Shown here piece after piece: positions 28,859 to 40,273 of a DNA stretch of 64,000 nucleotides (its first letter is position 1; every line of letters starts with the position of its first letter). The DNA is from Tuberibacillus sp. Marseille-P3662 (GTDB lineage: Bacteria; Bacillota; Bacilli; Bacillales; Sporolactobacillaceae), in assembly GCF_900178005.1 (NCBI RefSeq), contig NZ_FXBS01000005.1, forward strand, positions 1-64,000, given 5' to 3'. Made by a program: the position numbers and the translations under genes. A model generated the notes under the pieces. The model had not been told where the DNA came from. It saw nothing but the letters and a program-made list of their open reading frames with translations, and made no database searches.

Positions 28859-29684
28859 GCCAATTGACCTCCTTATAATAGTTAAAATAACTGCCGTTTT
28901 CAATCGATAATTGTTCACCTTCAGATATAGATAACTTTAACAACGACACATAGTCATCAACCAACTTATCTTCTTCTTTGGTTTCAACTAAAACCGCCGC
29001 ACCAGCCACCACCGCATCAAATTCTTGGATTAAATTTTTCATGCCTCGAATCGTTCCGCCCGCTTTCATAAAATCATCAATAATAAGGACACGAGCACCT
29101 GGCGTTAAACTTCTTCTTGGTAAGACCATCGACTGAATCCGTTTCGTTGAACCTGACACATAGTTAATGCTGACCGTTGAACCCTCGGTCACTTTACTGC
29201 TTTTACGGGCAATGACAACCGGCGTATTAAGCTGTGACGCTACTGCATACGCTAATGGGATGCCTTTTGTCTCCACTGTGATAATGGTATCAATCGAATC
29301 ACCCGCATAGATTGAGGCTATAAGCTGTCCAATACTTCGGATAAAAGCAGGCTGACCGAGGATATCCGTCATATATAAATAACCCCCGGGAAGTAACCGG
29401 TTACCGCTCGCTAATTGTTCTTCTAAATCCTTGAGGAATGCAGCTGCTTGTGCCTTTTGAACAAAAGGCACATATATCACCCCGCCTGATGCACCGGCAA
29501 TCGTTTTTAACCAACCTACCCCTTGGCTTTCAAAATTTTGCTTAACAATCACTAAATCCTCACTGATCGAGGACTTAGCTGATTCATATCGTTCAGAAAA
29601 AAACGATAGTGAAACAACCTCATGGGGATGACTCAAAAGATAATGGGTCATATCCACTAATCGACCACTTCGCTTCATTTTCAT
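28839..29684 (-). CDS. purR: Purine operon repressor PurR
   Basis: PurR represses purine genes and is relieved by PRPP. The 281 residues have an N-terminal winged helix (about 1-75: [16 protein letters not shown]) and a C-terminal phosphoribosyltransferase-like domain with the PRPP signature [18 protein letters not shown] (about 202-219). Normal length. Start ATG follows GGTGGTGG. Its end overlaps ridA. Confidence 0.97.
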   Translation of the reverse strand: MKMKRSGRLVDMTHYLLSHPHEVVSLSFFSERYESAKSSISEDLVIVKQNFESQGVGWLKTIAGASGGVIYVPFVQKAQAAAFLKDLEEQLASGNRLLPGGYLYMTDILGQPAFIRSIGQLIASIYAGDSIDTIITVETKGIPLAYAVASQLNTPVVIARKSSKVTEGSTVSINYVSGSTKRIQSMVLPRRSLTPGARVLIIDDFMKAGGTIRGMKNLIQEFDAVVAGAAVLVETKEEDKLVDDYVSLLKLSISEGEQLSIENGSYFNYYKEVNWHENDLY

Positions 29685-29740
29685 AAGCCACCACCTAAAA
29701 CACGAATATTTATATATAAATATTAAACAATTATTCGTAT

Positions 29741-30610
29741 TTAATCAAGAGCAGATTGCGCACCATATAATCTAACCGCATGAACATAATGGCAAAAACC
29801 ATTTAGGCTATTGTAAATCCTCTGCGCCCGGGATTCATGACGAATCAAGCCAAATACCGTGGGCCCGCTGCCTGACATAAGGACACCGTCAGCATCCATA
29901 CGAATCATGTGCTCCTTAATTTGTTTGACTTCAAGATACTTCTGCATCGTCACATTTTCAAGCGTATTTCCCATCAAGGCACACATGCGCCTATAATCTT
30001 GCTGTTCAATGGCACGAACCATAGCCGAAACATTAGGATGATCGGCTTGATTTAAATTCAAACCGCCATAGACCTCAGCTGTCGACACCGATAGATCTGG
30101 TTTAGCCAAAACAACCCAACACGAGGGCGGACTAGGTAACGGCTGAATATCATTTCCTCGCCCTGATGCCAGCGCTGTACCGCCGTTAATGCAGAAACTA
30201 ACATCCGATCCAATTTGTGAAGCAAGATCCATCATTGTTGTTGTTGACATGTTCAAATCCCACAATTTATTTAAAGCTCGGATCGTCGCGGCTGCGTCAC
30301 TGCTGCCACCAGCTAACCCCGCAGCTACAGGAATATGTTTGTTAATGTTGATTTTAATGCCTTGATTAATGTTATAGTTTTGCTTAATGAGTTCCGCTGC
30401 TTGAAAAGCTAAATTTCTCCTGTCTTCAGGAATAAAGGTAGCTGAAGAGACGATATTAATATCATCGGTGGGTTGTTCAATGATTTCAATGCGATCCGAT
30501 AGATCAATGGTTGTCATGATCATATTGACTTCATGATAGCCATCATCACGTTTATGTAAAACATCTAGCGAAAGATTAATCTTCGCCGGTGCCTTTTCAA
30601 CAATCCTCAA
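29741..30610 (-). CDS. ispE: 4-diphosphocytidyl-2-C-methyl-D-erythritol kinase
   Basis: IspE is a GHMP kinase of the non-mevalonate isoprenoid pathway. It has EKAPAKINLSLDVL near the N-terminus, the ATP loop PVAAGLAGGSSDAAAT (about 96-111) and the C-terminal VLMSGSGPTVFGL. The frame is open to 30673 but that stretch includes the sspF terminator. The TTG at 30610, 6 nt after CAGGTG, gives 289 aa (MRIVEKAP), the same length and start sequence as B. subtilis IspE. Confidence 0.95.
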   Translation of the reverse strand: MRIVEKAPAKINLSLDVLHKRDDGYHEVNMIMTTIDLSDRIEIIEQPTDDINIVSSATFIPEDRRNLAFQAAELIKQNYNINQGIKININKHIPVAAGLAGGSSDAAATIRALNKLWDLNMSTTTMMDLASQIGSDVSFCINGGTALASGRGNDIQPLPSPPSCWVVLAKPDLSVSTAEVYGGLNLNQADHPNVSAMVRAIEQQDYRRMCALMGNTLENVTMQKYLEVKQIKEHMIRMDADGVLMSGSGPTVFGLIRHESRAQRIYNSLNGFCHYVHAVRLYGAQSALD

Positions 30611-30655
30611 TTTTTTCACCTGCTTCAATTGATGTTCTGATAACATCATAAAACG

Positions 30656-30684
30656 TAAAAAGCCGGAGGACAAGCCTCCGGTTT
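30656..30684 (-). terminator. Terminator after sspF
   Basis: AACCGGAGG/CCTCCGGCT (30684-30675 with 30669-30661) forms a tight stem with a 5-nt loop and a following T run. It lies between sspF and ispE and excludes an ispE start upstream of it. Confidence 0.9.
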
Positions 30685-30696
30685 GCTCAGTAACAC

Positions 30697-30876
30697 TTAT
30701 TTATCTTTGTCAGCTAGTTGCCTTTCACCCATTTCAATAGCCGCCTTGACCATATTACCCGCATCACGAGCTCTAATACCGCCCCACCCTTCTTGTTGAA
30801 CGGTATCATAAATGCCCAATTCCTTGGCTATTTCATCTTTAAATTGGTCAGACATAATACTGCGTCGTCTCCCCAT
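30697..30876 (-). CDS. sspF: Small acid-soluble spore protein SspF (alpha/beta-related)
   Basis: SASPs coat forespore DNA and protect it from UV. The 59 residues match SspF/0.3-kDa type: [43 protein letters not shown] at 30876 is preceded at about 9 nt by GAAGGGGG; a TTG 9 nt earlier is too close to that site. A sigma-G promoter lies upstream. Position between veg and ispE is conserved. Confidence 0.95.
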   Translation of the reverse strand: MGRRRSIMSDQFKDEIAKELGIYDTVQQEGWGGIRARDAGNMVKAAIEMGERQLADKDK

Positions 30877-30910
30877 TACAGACAACCCCCTTCATGTACT
30901 GAGCAGTCTT

Positions 30911-30940
30911 TAGTATTTGTTTAGGGGGCAAAAATTATGT
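30911..30940 (-). promoter_or_regulatory. sigma-G-like promoter of sspF
   Basis: ACATA (30936-30940) is separated by 18 bp from AATACTA (30911-30917). The sigma-G consensus is GHATR, 18 bp, CATHCTA, so each box differs at only its first position. This fits forespore expression of an SASP. Confidence 0.65.
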
Positions 30941-31025
30941 TCTTGTTTTTTGTATAACTGTGAGTTAAGTATGTCATTAGCTTAATCTAAATTCTGTGAA
31001 CTTACAAGCAGTGAGACGTAACGTC

Positions 31026-31283
31026 CTACTGCCCGCTTACTGCTGCCTCTCCCGAAAAAGATAATTCAACGGTTGCAGTCAGCACATCAGTATAGCTGTA
31101 CGATACACGTTCGTAAGCATTCTGTTCCTCATCCAGTCGTACAATAAAAACGGATGGATAAGTTTCTTCCAGAACGCCCTCTCTGTGAATGGTTTTGCGT
31201 CGACCACCGTTGGCTGTAAGTGTTAATTTCTCTCCAACTTTTTCATCTAAAGAGCTCTTAATATCCAATAAGGTCTTTGGCAT
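31026..31283 (-). CDS. veg: Veg protein
   Basis: Veg is a small, very highly transcribed protein linked in B. subtilis to biofilm gene control (acting against SinR). The 85 residues match it closely, with [27 protein letters not shown] and [19 protein letters not shown] at 31283 follows GAGGTGGG. A weak hairpin (GCAGT/ACTGC with inner GACG/CGTC, 31006-31032) at the stop codon may terminate transcription. Confidence 0.95.
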   Translation of the reverse strand: MPKTLLDIKSSLDEKVGEKLTLTANGGRRKTIHREGVLEETYPSVFIVRLDEEQNAYERVSYSYTDVLTATVELSFSGEAAVSGQ

Positions 31284-31314
31284 CGTATAACCCACCTCGT
31301 TTAAGGTTAACCAA

Positions 31315-31344
31315 ATTATAACACTTTTCGACTTGATTTGTCAA
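31315..31344 (-). promoter_or_regulatory. Strong sigma-A promoter of veg
   Basis: Perfect TTGACA (31339-31344) and TATAAT (31315-31320) with an 18-bp spacer and an extended -10 TGT directly before TATAAT. The B. subtilis veg promoter is one of the strongest sigma-A promoters known, in keeping with this match. Confidence 0.85.
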
Positions 31345-31452
31345 ATAAACATCAAATTATAGCAATCAAGCGCCGATGCTGTCAATTATTAAATCTAGAT
31401 ATAGAGTGCCCAATATTTGTATGTAGCATTCATTTGAATATGATTCAAAGAG

Positions 31453-32322
31453 TTATTGGGGCGGGTCATGATAAGGCATACCTGTTCTAAGGATTCCCCG
31501 GGTTTCTACACCACCGAGTCCTTTTGTTCCTGACATCGTATTTCTAACAACATCCCATACATGAACTTGATCCGTAAATGAGGTAAAACTAATTTTGGCA
31601 ACCAAATAAACGGGATCAAGTGCATGAATATTAATTCTTGAAGGTGAGCTTGCAAAATTAGCACCTGCTCGTATTAACTTTTCAAAATGAGATTGACACG
31701 CACCGGCAAAAATGACAAGTTGATCCAAATGAGAAACATGGTAGCGCACTTCTTTAACCGTCCGTATAAAGTGGCTAGAATGACGATAGGCTTTGATATC
31801 ATCAGTCGGCCCTTTACTTTTAACATAGGCGTCATGACCTGTTAATACTAGGATATCAGGGCGCACTTGTTTCACTAATTTTGGGACAGCATCCGGCATG
31901 TCTGTTTCTTTGACATGTTTACCGATAACAGGAACTCCTAATTTGTCATAGACACGAAGACATTTTTTTAAGTAATTAGGATCACCATCTATGTGGAGGA
32001 CACGCCCCGGCATTTCAAAGTGTTGAACTGATGCACGGTAGGCATTCGATGATGTGTATTCACGCTTCGATTTTAGTAATTGGTAATCTTGGTGAAACAG
32101 GCGGTTTGAATCGTGTTCAAGTTGCTGGTATCGCCGCTCTTTCTGTTTCCGTTTTTCTTCACTGACCAACTCGAGATCATCAAGCGGTGCATCCGCATAT
32201 AAACGCAAGTCCTCCCCAGAAAGCTCGGCAATCCCGCGATCATGATAAATGGTGACGATGCGAAAGAACACATCGCCGTCGTATGATTTGCGTGCAACAA
32301 TGTCACCTTCATGAATAGCCAT
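31453..32322 (-). CDS. yabG: Sporulation-specific protease YabG
   Basis: YabG is a mother-cell cysteine protease that trims spore coat proteins before cross-linking. The 289 residues start MAIHEGDIVARKSYDGDVFFRIV, have VLHIDGDPNYLKKCL and RPDILVLTGHDAY, and carry HLDQLVIFAGACQSHFE with the likely catalytic Cys. ATG at 32322 is set by AAGGAGGATATCC, giving the family length (290 in B. subtilis). The gene follows ksgA by 87 nt. Confidence 0.95.
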   Translation of the reverse strand: MAIHEGDIVARKSYDGDVFFRIVTIYHDRGIAELSGEDLRLYADAPLDDLELVSEEKRKQKERRYQQLEHDSNRLFHQDYQLLKSKREYTSSNAYRASVQHFEMPGRVLHIDGDPNYLKKCLRVYDKLGVPVIGKHVKETDMPDAVPKLVKQVRPDILVLTGHDAYVKSKGPTDDIKAYRHSSHFIRTVKEVRYHVSHLDQLVIFAGACQSHFEKLIRAGANFASSPSRINIHALDPVYLVAKISFTSFTDQVHVWDVVRNTMSGTKGLGGVETRGILRTGMPYHDPPQ

Positions 32323-32409
32323 GGATATCCTCCTTGATGTTTGTGAAGGATCGGCAAAAAACAGCCTTATGACCACTATATGCACGAAGGCAGATTTTGA
32401 TGACCACGA

Positions 32410-33853
<1,444 letters not shown>

Positions 33854-33954
33854 TATTCGCTCCAATAAAAAATATCGTTTGCTATATATTTTAACTTTTT
33901 TTATGACAATCTGAAACTTTTTTGTAATCCTATTCGTCATATATATAGACTCCA

Positions 33955-33989
33955 TAAAAAAAGTGCAGGAGTGAGACACTCGCTGCACT
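33955..33989 (-). terminator. Terminator after yabE
   Basis: AGTGCAGCGAGTG and CACTCCTGCACT on the minus strand pair over 12 bp with one bulge (33989-33977 with 33973-33962), followed by TTTTTTT. It ends yabE two bases after its stop. Confidence 0.92.
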
Positions 33990-33991
33990 GT

Positions 33992-35170
33992 CTAATTTAA
34001 CACTTTAACTTTAACCCGTTTAACGCCCCATTGATTTGCTTTGGATTGATTGGAGAAAAACACATCAATCTTACGGCCTTGGATAGCATTGCCCGTATCT
34101 CCGGCAACAGCATAACCATAGCCTTCAACATAAACTTTAGTTCCCAATGGGATTACACTGGGATCAACGGCAATGACTTTCTTGTTTGGGTGCTTTTCTA
34201 AATTAATACCCGTCGCTGTGGTGCCGTGACATCCGTTACAATTCGCTGTATAGGCTGTGGAGACCATATACATTGTTTTACTATTATCACTGCCCTTGCT
34301 GCTCTTACTATGAGAGACTTGGACAGGCTGCGACTCCTTCGTTCCATAAGCAACAATTTTTGGTTTGGTTTTTTTGACAAAATTCGTTTTCTCTAATTGA
34401 CGCTTAACCACTTTACCGTTTTCTTTGATCACAGTATAGTGTTTGGCTTTCTTGCCCTTTTGGCCATCAGAAATGACGTTCGTATTCCCTTTTGCCATAT
34501 CCTGATCAGGCCGCTTAACAACGTCATGAGCAACAGTCTCATATTTGACTTTGTTCACCTTATTAACTCTAACAACATTGACATTCATACCTGGCTTAAG
34601 TTTGTGATCAAGCCCTGGTTCGATACGGTCATTATTATCCCAGTCAATACCTTTTTGAGTTAAAAATGACTTAACCGTCTGTTTGGTTGCCGTCATTTTT
34701 TTAGATTTGCCAGCGACTTTCAACTTAAATTGGAACGAAGGTTTGAAAGCAACCGTCATCCCATCTTTTATTTTTGCCTGCTTTCCTGGCTTGACAATAT
34801 CTTTGCCATTTATATCAATATCTTGTTTTTTTAGAAACACTCCCACGGTATCAGCAGTTGTCCAAATGGTTTTTTGCTTACCATCTTGCTTAAACGTAAC
34901 AGCACTAGCTGGATCCCAAGCCACCGTCATGTGATCCAATATGGGCTGATCTAAGCTGGGACTGACGTTATCATGCTTGTCCACTGTTATCCCGTAATCT
35001 TGCAAAACATCAGCAACAGTATCTGCATGTGTATTCATTTGGATAGTTTCCCCGTCTTTTACTAGAGTCATAGTTTTTGCCGTAGCCGCATACGTTATGT
35101 AAGAGAACGCAAACGTGAGCAAACCAAAAGTTAAGACCGAGATGGTTGCTTTGATTTGAACAGGTCGCAT
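33992..35170 (-). CDS. yabE: Cell-wall protein YabE: ubiquitin-like/G5/3D domains
   Basis: The 392 residues resemble YabE, a secreted autolysin-like protein related to resuscitation-promoting factors. An N-terminal membrane/signal segment (about 8-30) is followed by three DUF348 (ubiquitin-like) repeats (about 30-205: MTLVKDGETIQMNTHADTV and two related copies), a G5 domain (about 210-290), and a C-terminal 3D domain with TAYTANCNGCHGTTATG and VAGDTGNAIQGRKIDVFF. ATG at 35170 follows TTAGGAGG. The 3D domain suggests peptidoglycan cleavage. Confidence 0.93.
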   Translation of the reverse strand: MRPVQIKATISVLTFGLLTFAFSYITYAATAKTMTLVKDGETIQMNTHADTVADVLQDYGITVDKHDNVSPSLDQPILDHMTVAWDPASAVTFKQDGKQKTIWTTADTVGVFLKKQDIDINGKDIVKPGKQAKIKDGMTVAFKPSFQFKLKVAGKSKKMTATKQTVKSFLTQKGIDWDNNDRIEPGLDHKLKPGMNVNVVRVNKVNKVKYETVAHDVVKRPDQDMAKGNTNVISDGQKGKKAKHYTVIKENGKVVKRQLEKTNFVKKTKPKIVAYGTKESQPVQVSHSKSSKGSDNSKTMYMVSTAYTANCNGCHGTTATGINLEKHPNKKVIAVDPSVIPLGTKVYVEGYGYAVAGDTGNAIQGRKIDVFFSNQSKANQWGVKRVKVKVLN

Positions 35171-35225
35171 CTTATCCCTCCTAAGAGTAACCGAGTAAGG
35201 ATATCTGCTTTGAGATACAGTGACT

Positions 35226-35253
35226 ATTATAACCACATTTTAATAGATGGCAA
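35226..35253 (-). promoter_or_regulatory. sigma-A-like promoter of yabE
   Basis: TTGCCA (35248-35253) and TATAAT (35226-35231) with a 16-bp spacer, placing transcription start about 50 nt before the yabE ATG. Confidence 0.55.
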
Positions 35254-35352
35254 ACCATTAACCGTTCGACATCTTTCCTTCCGGGTGACGCTTTCGACAA
35301 CAATCATGGGGCTGCTTATGCCGAAATATATCGGTTAATAGCTCGCCGTGTT

Positions 35353-36120
35353 TTATTTCAAGCTAAATAATTGTTTAGCATTGTCGGAAGTTATTTGTAC
35401 AATTTCCTCATAACTGATCCCTTTTAAGGCTGCAATTTGTTCGGCAACGAGTTTCACCCGTGCCGGCTCATTTCGTTTACCCCGATACGGATGGGGGCTG
35501 AGAAACGGACAATCAGTTTCTACTAGCAATCGATTAAGTGGAATTTCCTTAGCCACTTCCTTTGGAAGCTTAGCATTTTTGAATGTGACAGGCCCGCCAA
35601 AAGAGATATAAAAGTTCATATCCAGACAGGTTTTGGCTGTCTCAAGATCAGCACTATAACAATGCATAATACCGCCAACGTCCTCTGCATTTTCCTCTTG
35701 AAGGATTTGGACAATATCGTCGGTCGCTTCACGGTTATGAATAATAATTGGCATATTTACCTTTTTAGCCAAGCGAATTTGTTTTCTAAAAACATCTTTT
35801 TGCACGTCTGCTGGAGACTTATCCCAATGATAATCCAGACCCATTTCACCTATAGCAACGACCTTGGGATGCTGACTTAGCTCCTCTATCCAGCGCAGAT
35901 GATCGTCTGTCATATCAATGGCGTCAACAGGGTGCCAACCAACAGCACCGTAAATATAATCATAGGTTTCAATGATCTTCACAGCATCCTGAATCGTCTG
36001 CTCATCAAAGCCGACAACGATCATATTAGTAACACCTGCGTCGTCCGCTCGTTCTAGAACATCATCAAAATCCTCTTTAAATTCCTCTGCATTAATGTGC
36101 GTATGTGTATCAAATAGCAT
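35353..36120 (-). CDS. tatD: TatD-family metal-dependent deoxyribonuclease
   Basis: The 255 residues form a TIM-barrel hydrolase: metal-binding HxH in LFDTHTHINAEEF (1-14), EMGLDYHWD (about 94-102), HNREA, HCYSAD and TDCPFLSPHPYRGKRNEP (about 202-219). Length and motifs match YabD/TatD, a 3'-5' exonuclease/DNA repair nuclease. It lies between metS and yabE, as in B. subtilis. Confidence 0.96.
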   Translation of the reverse strand: MLFDTHTHINAEEFKEDFDDVLERADDAGVTNMIVVGFDEQTIQDAVKIIETYDYIYGAVGWHPVDAIDMTDDHLRWIEELSQHPKVVAIGEMGLDYHWDKSPADVQKDVFRKQIRLAKKVNMPIIIHNREATDDIVQILQEENAEDVGGIMHCYSADLETAKTCLDMNFYISFGGPVTFKNAKLPKEVAKEIPLNRLLVETDCPFLSPHPYRGKRNEPARVKLVAEQIAALKGISYEEIVQITSDNAKQLFSLK

Positions 36121-36194
36121 AAAAATCCCTCACAATTTTGTTATTCTAACATGATATTATGACTATGAAACAACAAAAACATTTCAATTCAATT

Positions 36195-36492
36195 AAATTG
36201 ACTTATTCAAGTCAATTTCATAATTCAAGACTAAAGCAAAAAACCCAAACATTGTCAGTGTGCTTGGCCTGTTGATTTCCACTCTAGGCGGACGCTTTCC
36301 GCGGGCATGGCTTGAGCCTCCTCATGCTTCGCATTGCGGGGTCTCAAGACTCATGCTATTCCCGCAGGAGTCGCCGCCTGCCGTTTCAACCAACGATGTT
36401 AACGCGCTGAATTGACAAACATTAATACATTAGACCGTTTGATTGTTCGGATCAATGATGCATATAAGCATTTATGAAATTGACTTATTCAA
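36195..36492 (+). repeat. 16-bp direct repeats flanking an intergenic insert
   Basis: AAATTGACTTATTCAA occurs at 36195-36210 and again at 36477-36492, with about 266 bp between. The left copy also continues into an inverted match (GTCAATTTCA against TGAAATTGAC at the right). The enclosed DNA holds the GC-rich palindromic element. The pattern resembles a target-site duplication, though 16 bp is long for that. Strand is arbitrary. Confidence 0.6.
36287..36378 (+). repeat. GC-rich imperfect palindromic repeat (Bacillales intergenic type)
   Basis: The ends GGCGGACGCTTTCCGCGGG and, read inward from the right, GGCGGCGACTCCTGCGGG are imperfect inverted repeats. In between are TTGAGCCTCCTC and GGGGTCTCAAG, which also pair in part. 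It shares CGCTTTCCGCGGGC with the element at 19270. I recall similar sequences scattered in intergenic regions of many Bacillus-group genomes. No coding frame. Confidence 0.7.
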
Positions 36493-36493
36493 A

Positions 36494-36527
36494 TAAAAAA
36501 TTGGGACGGATCATTACCCCGCCCCAA
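36494..36527 (-). terminator. Terminator after metS
   Basis: TTGGGGCGG and CCGTCCCAA on the minus strand (36527-36519 with 36509-36501) form a 9-bp stem with one G-T pair, then TTTTTTATTTG. Confidence 0.85.
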
Positions 36528-36532
36528 CCCAT

Positions 36533-38500
<1,968 letters not shown>

Positions 38501-38555
38501 TTAGCATCCTCCTCCGCTTTTCACAGGCAGAACTTCAGTCCGTCTCTTTTTCAAG

Positions 38556-38584
38556 AATATACTAATCTCGATACATTATGTCAA
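38556..38584 (-). promoter_or_regulatory. sigma-A promoter of metG
   Basis: Perfect TTGACA (38579-38584), 17-bp spacer, TATATT (38556-38561). It points away from abrB; about 120 bp separate it from the abrB promoter. Confidence 0.75.
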
Positions 38585-38625
38585 GAAAGGACCCAGAACT
38601 TCTACCCCCATTTTAGACGGAATTG

Positions 38626-38758
38626 CGTCGAATTATAAGAACATATAGTTAAGTAACAAAAATGATTGAAAAAATAGACTATAATCGTAATATTTAGAGT
38701 GAAAATCATTGACGGGTTTGGGAAACACTGGTACGATAAAGGTGACTTTTATGTCGAA
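38626..38758 (+). promoter_or_regulatory. abrB promoter with Spo0A boxes
   Basis: TTGACG (38709-38714), 17-bp spacer, TACGAT (38732-38737) forms a sigma-A promoter. A perfect 7-mer 0A box TGTCGAA (38752-38758) lies just downstream of the -10, where Spo0A represses abrB in B. subtilis. A second near-match, CGTCGAA, is at 38626-38632. A further possible promoter with TTGAAA near 38666 is weaker. Confidence 0.7.
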
Positions 38759-38792
38759 TCATGATGGAGAAGTCTGGGGGAGGAGTAATACT

Positions 38793-39071
38793 ATGAAATC
38801 CACAGGGATTGTAAGGAAAGTCGATGAACTTGGTCGTGTCGTGATACCGATCGAACTACGCAGAACGCTTGGCATTGATGTCAAAGACGCTCTAGAAATC
38901 TATGTCGACGATGAGCGAATTGTTTTGAAAAAGTACAAGCCAAGCATGACCTGCCAAATTACCGGTGAGGTCTCTGATGATAATCTGACACTTGCAGGCG
39001 GTAACCTTGTATTAAGCCGTGAAGGTGCAGAACAATTGCTTAAAGAGCTTGAAGGTCATTTAAGCAAATAG
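38793..39071 (+). CDS. abrB: Transition-state regulator AbrB
   Basis: AbrB represses many post-exponential genes (including spoVG in B. subtilis) and is itself shut off by Spo0A. The 92 residues start MKSTGIVRKVDELGRVVIP, the DNA-binding swapped-hairpin domain, followed by a C-terminal multimerisation part with MTCQITGEVSDDNLTLAGG. The open frame begins at 38709, but that TTG is the promoter -35; GGGGGAGGAG sets the ATG at 38793. It is the only confirmed plus-strand gene in the window. Confidence 0.97.
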   Translation: MKSTGIVRKVDELGRVVIPIELRRTLGIDVKDALEIYVDDERIVLKKYKPSMTCQITGEVSDDNLTLAGGNLVLSREGAEQLLKELEGHLSK

Positions 39072-39109
39072 CAGAACAGAACCTCGAGTGGTTCTAACAG
39101 CAATGTTTT

Positions 39110-39143
39110 AAGTCCCTGCCATATATGGCAGGGACTTAATTTT
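39110..39143. terminator. Bidirectional terminator between abrB and rsmI
   Basis: A perfect 11-bp stem AAGTCCCTGCC/GGCAGGGACTT (39110-39120 with 39127-39137) with T-rich sequence on the plus side (TAATTTTT). The stem includes the rsmI stop codon, so the two convergent genes share it. Confidence 0.9.
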
Positions 39144-40017
39144 TATGATAAGTATTATAAACATCACGTTTCGGCAAACCGCGTTCTAAAGCCACGGTCT
39201 TGATTGCGTCCTTTTGACTCATGCCCTTGATTTGGACATAATGAAGCACATGGTTTTCAAGGCTTAACGAGACCCACCATTGGTCATCTTGGGATTCGGC
39301 GGGATGGGTCGATCCGCCCGCAACCATTACCATACACTCACCTTTAATTTCTTCTTGCTGTTCAGCCCAGCCTGCTAGCTCACTCAGCGTTCCACGAATA
39401 AATGTTTCATATCTTTTCGTTAACTCTCTGACAACGGCTGCATCCCGGTCACCCAAATACTCATATAAATCCTTTAATGTCGTTTTAAGACGATAAGGCG
39501 ATTCATACACAATAAAGGTATATGTGAAGGTCGTCATTTGCTCGAGCTCTGCCCGACGTTCCTTCTTCTTTCTAGGCAGAAATCCATAGAAGGTAAAATG
39601 CTCTGTCGAAAGGCCCGAGGCAATTAATCCTGGTAAAGCCGCATTAGCACCAGGAAGGGGAATCACAGGAATTTCGTTTTGAACACACAATTTGACAAGA
39701 TCTTCACCCGGATCAGAAACCGCGGGAAGTCCAGCATCCGTAACCAAAGCTAAAGAATCACCTGTCAAGAGCCTTTGCAATAGTTGCTCCCCTTTTTTGT
39801 GCTTATTATGTTCGTGATAGCTCTCAAGTCTCTGCTCAATTTGAAAGTGCCTGAAAAGCTTTAGCGTTTGTCTTGTATCTTCAGCAGCCACAAATTTTAC
39901 TGTCTGCAAAATATTTAACGCCCGGTAAGTGATATCCTCAAGATTGCCAATGGGTGTGGGAACAAGATATAGCACTCCTGGTGACCTGTCATTGTGATAA
40001 CTGTTTTGAATCCACAT
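39136..40017 (-). CDS. rsmI: 16S rRNA (cytidine-2'-O)-methyltransferase RsmI
   Basis: RsmI 2'-O-methylates C1402 of 16S rRNA. The 293 residues have LYLVPTPIGNLEDITYRAL, EDTRQTLKLF, DAGLPAVSDPG and PLPGANAALPGL (SAM-binding tetrapyrrole-methylase fold). The ATG at 40017 (MWIQNSY) is preferred over a TTG 9 nt earlier because AGAAGGG sits at the correct distance. It overlaps yazA by 29 nt. B. subtilis name yabC/yraL. Confidence 0.95.
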   Translation of the reverse strand: MWIQNSYHNDRSPGVLYLVPTPIGNLEDITYRALNILQTVKFVAAEDTRQTLKLFRHFQIEQRLESYHEHNKHKKGEQLLQRLLTGDSLALVTDAGLPAVSDPGEDLVKLCVQNEIPVIPLPGANAALPGLIASGLSTEHFTFYGFLPRKKKERRAELEQMTTFTYTFIVYESPYRLKTTLKDLYEYLGDRDAAVVRELTKRYETFIRGTLSELAGWAEQQEEIKGECMVMVAGGSTHPAESQDDQWWVSLSLENHVLHYVQIKGMSQKDAIKTVALERGLPKRDVYNTYHKN

Positions 40018-40273
40018 GGTCGTCAACCCTTCTGATCAGCTGTTCTTTCTCAAGTTTGGTCAATTGTTTGATCGCATACTCCCGCTTCATTGCTTCCGTT
40101 TTGCTCGTGAATGTTTCGTAATACCTGAGAGTCACCGGCGTTCTCCCCCGTGTATATTTGGCGGCTCGTCCTTCATTATGCGCTTGAATCCGTCTTTCTA
40201 ACCGATTGGTATAGCCTGTATAGAACGTGCCATCATGGCACTCTATAATATAGATATAATGTTTACTTTTCAT
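39989..40273 (-). CDS. yazA: GIY-YIG domain protein YazA
   Basis: The 94 residues are a single GIY-YIG nuclease-like domain: YIYIIECHDGTFYTGYTNRLERRIQAHNEG with the conserved Tyr, Arg and a downstream Glu (YYETFTSKTEAMKREYAIK). Members of this UPF0213 family have no established substrate. ATG at 40273 overlaps the yabB stop by 11 nt; yabB-yazA-rsmI is the conserved order. Confidence 0.94.
   Translation of the reverse strand: MKSKHYIYIIECHDGTFYTGYTNRLERRIQAHNEGRAAKYTRGRTPVTLRYYETFTSKTEAMKREYAIKQLTKLEKEQLIRRVDDHVDSKQLSQ

Noticed and set aside
38501..38700. T-box leader for metG or lysS
   Set aside because: No AGGGTGGnACCGCG-type T-box sequence or antiterminator could be found upstream of either gene.
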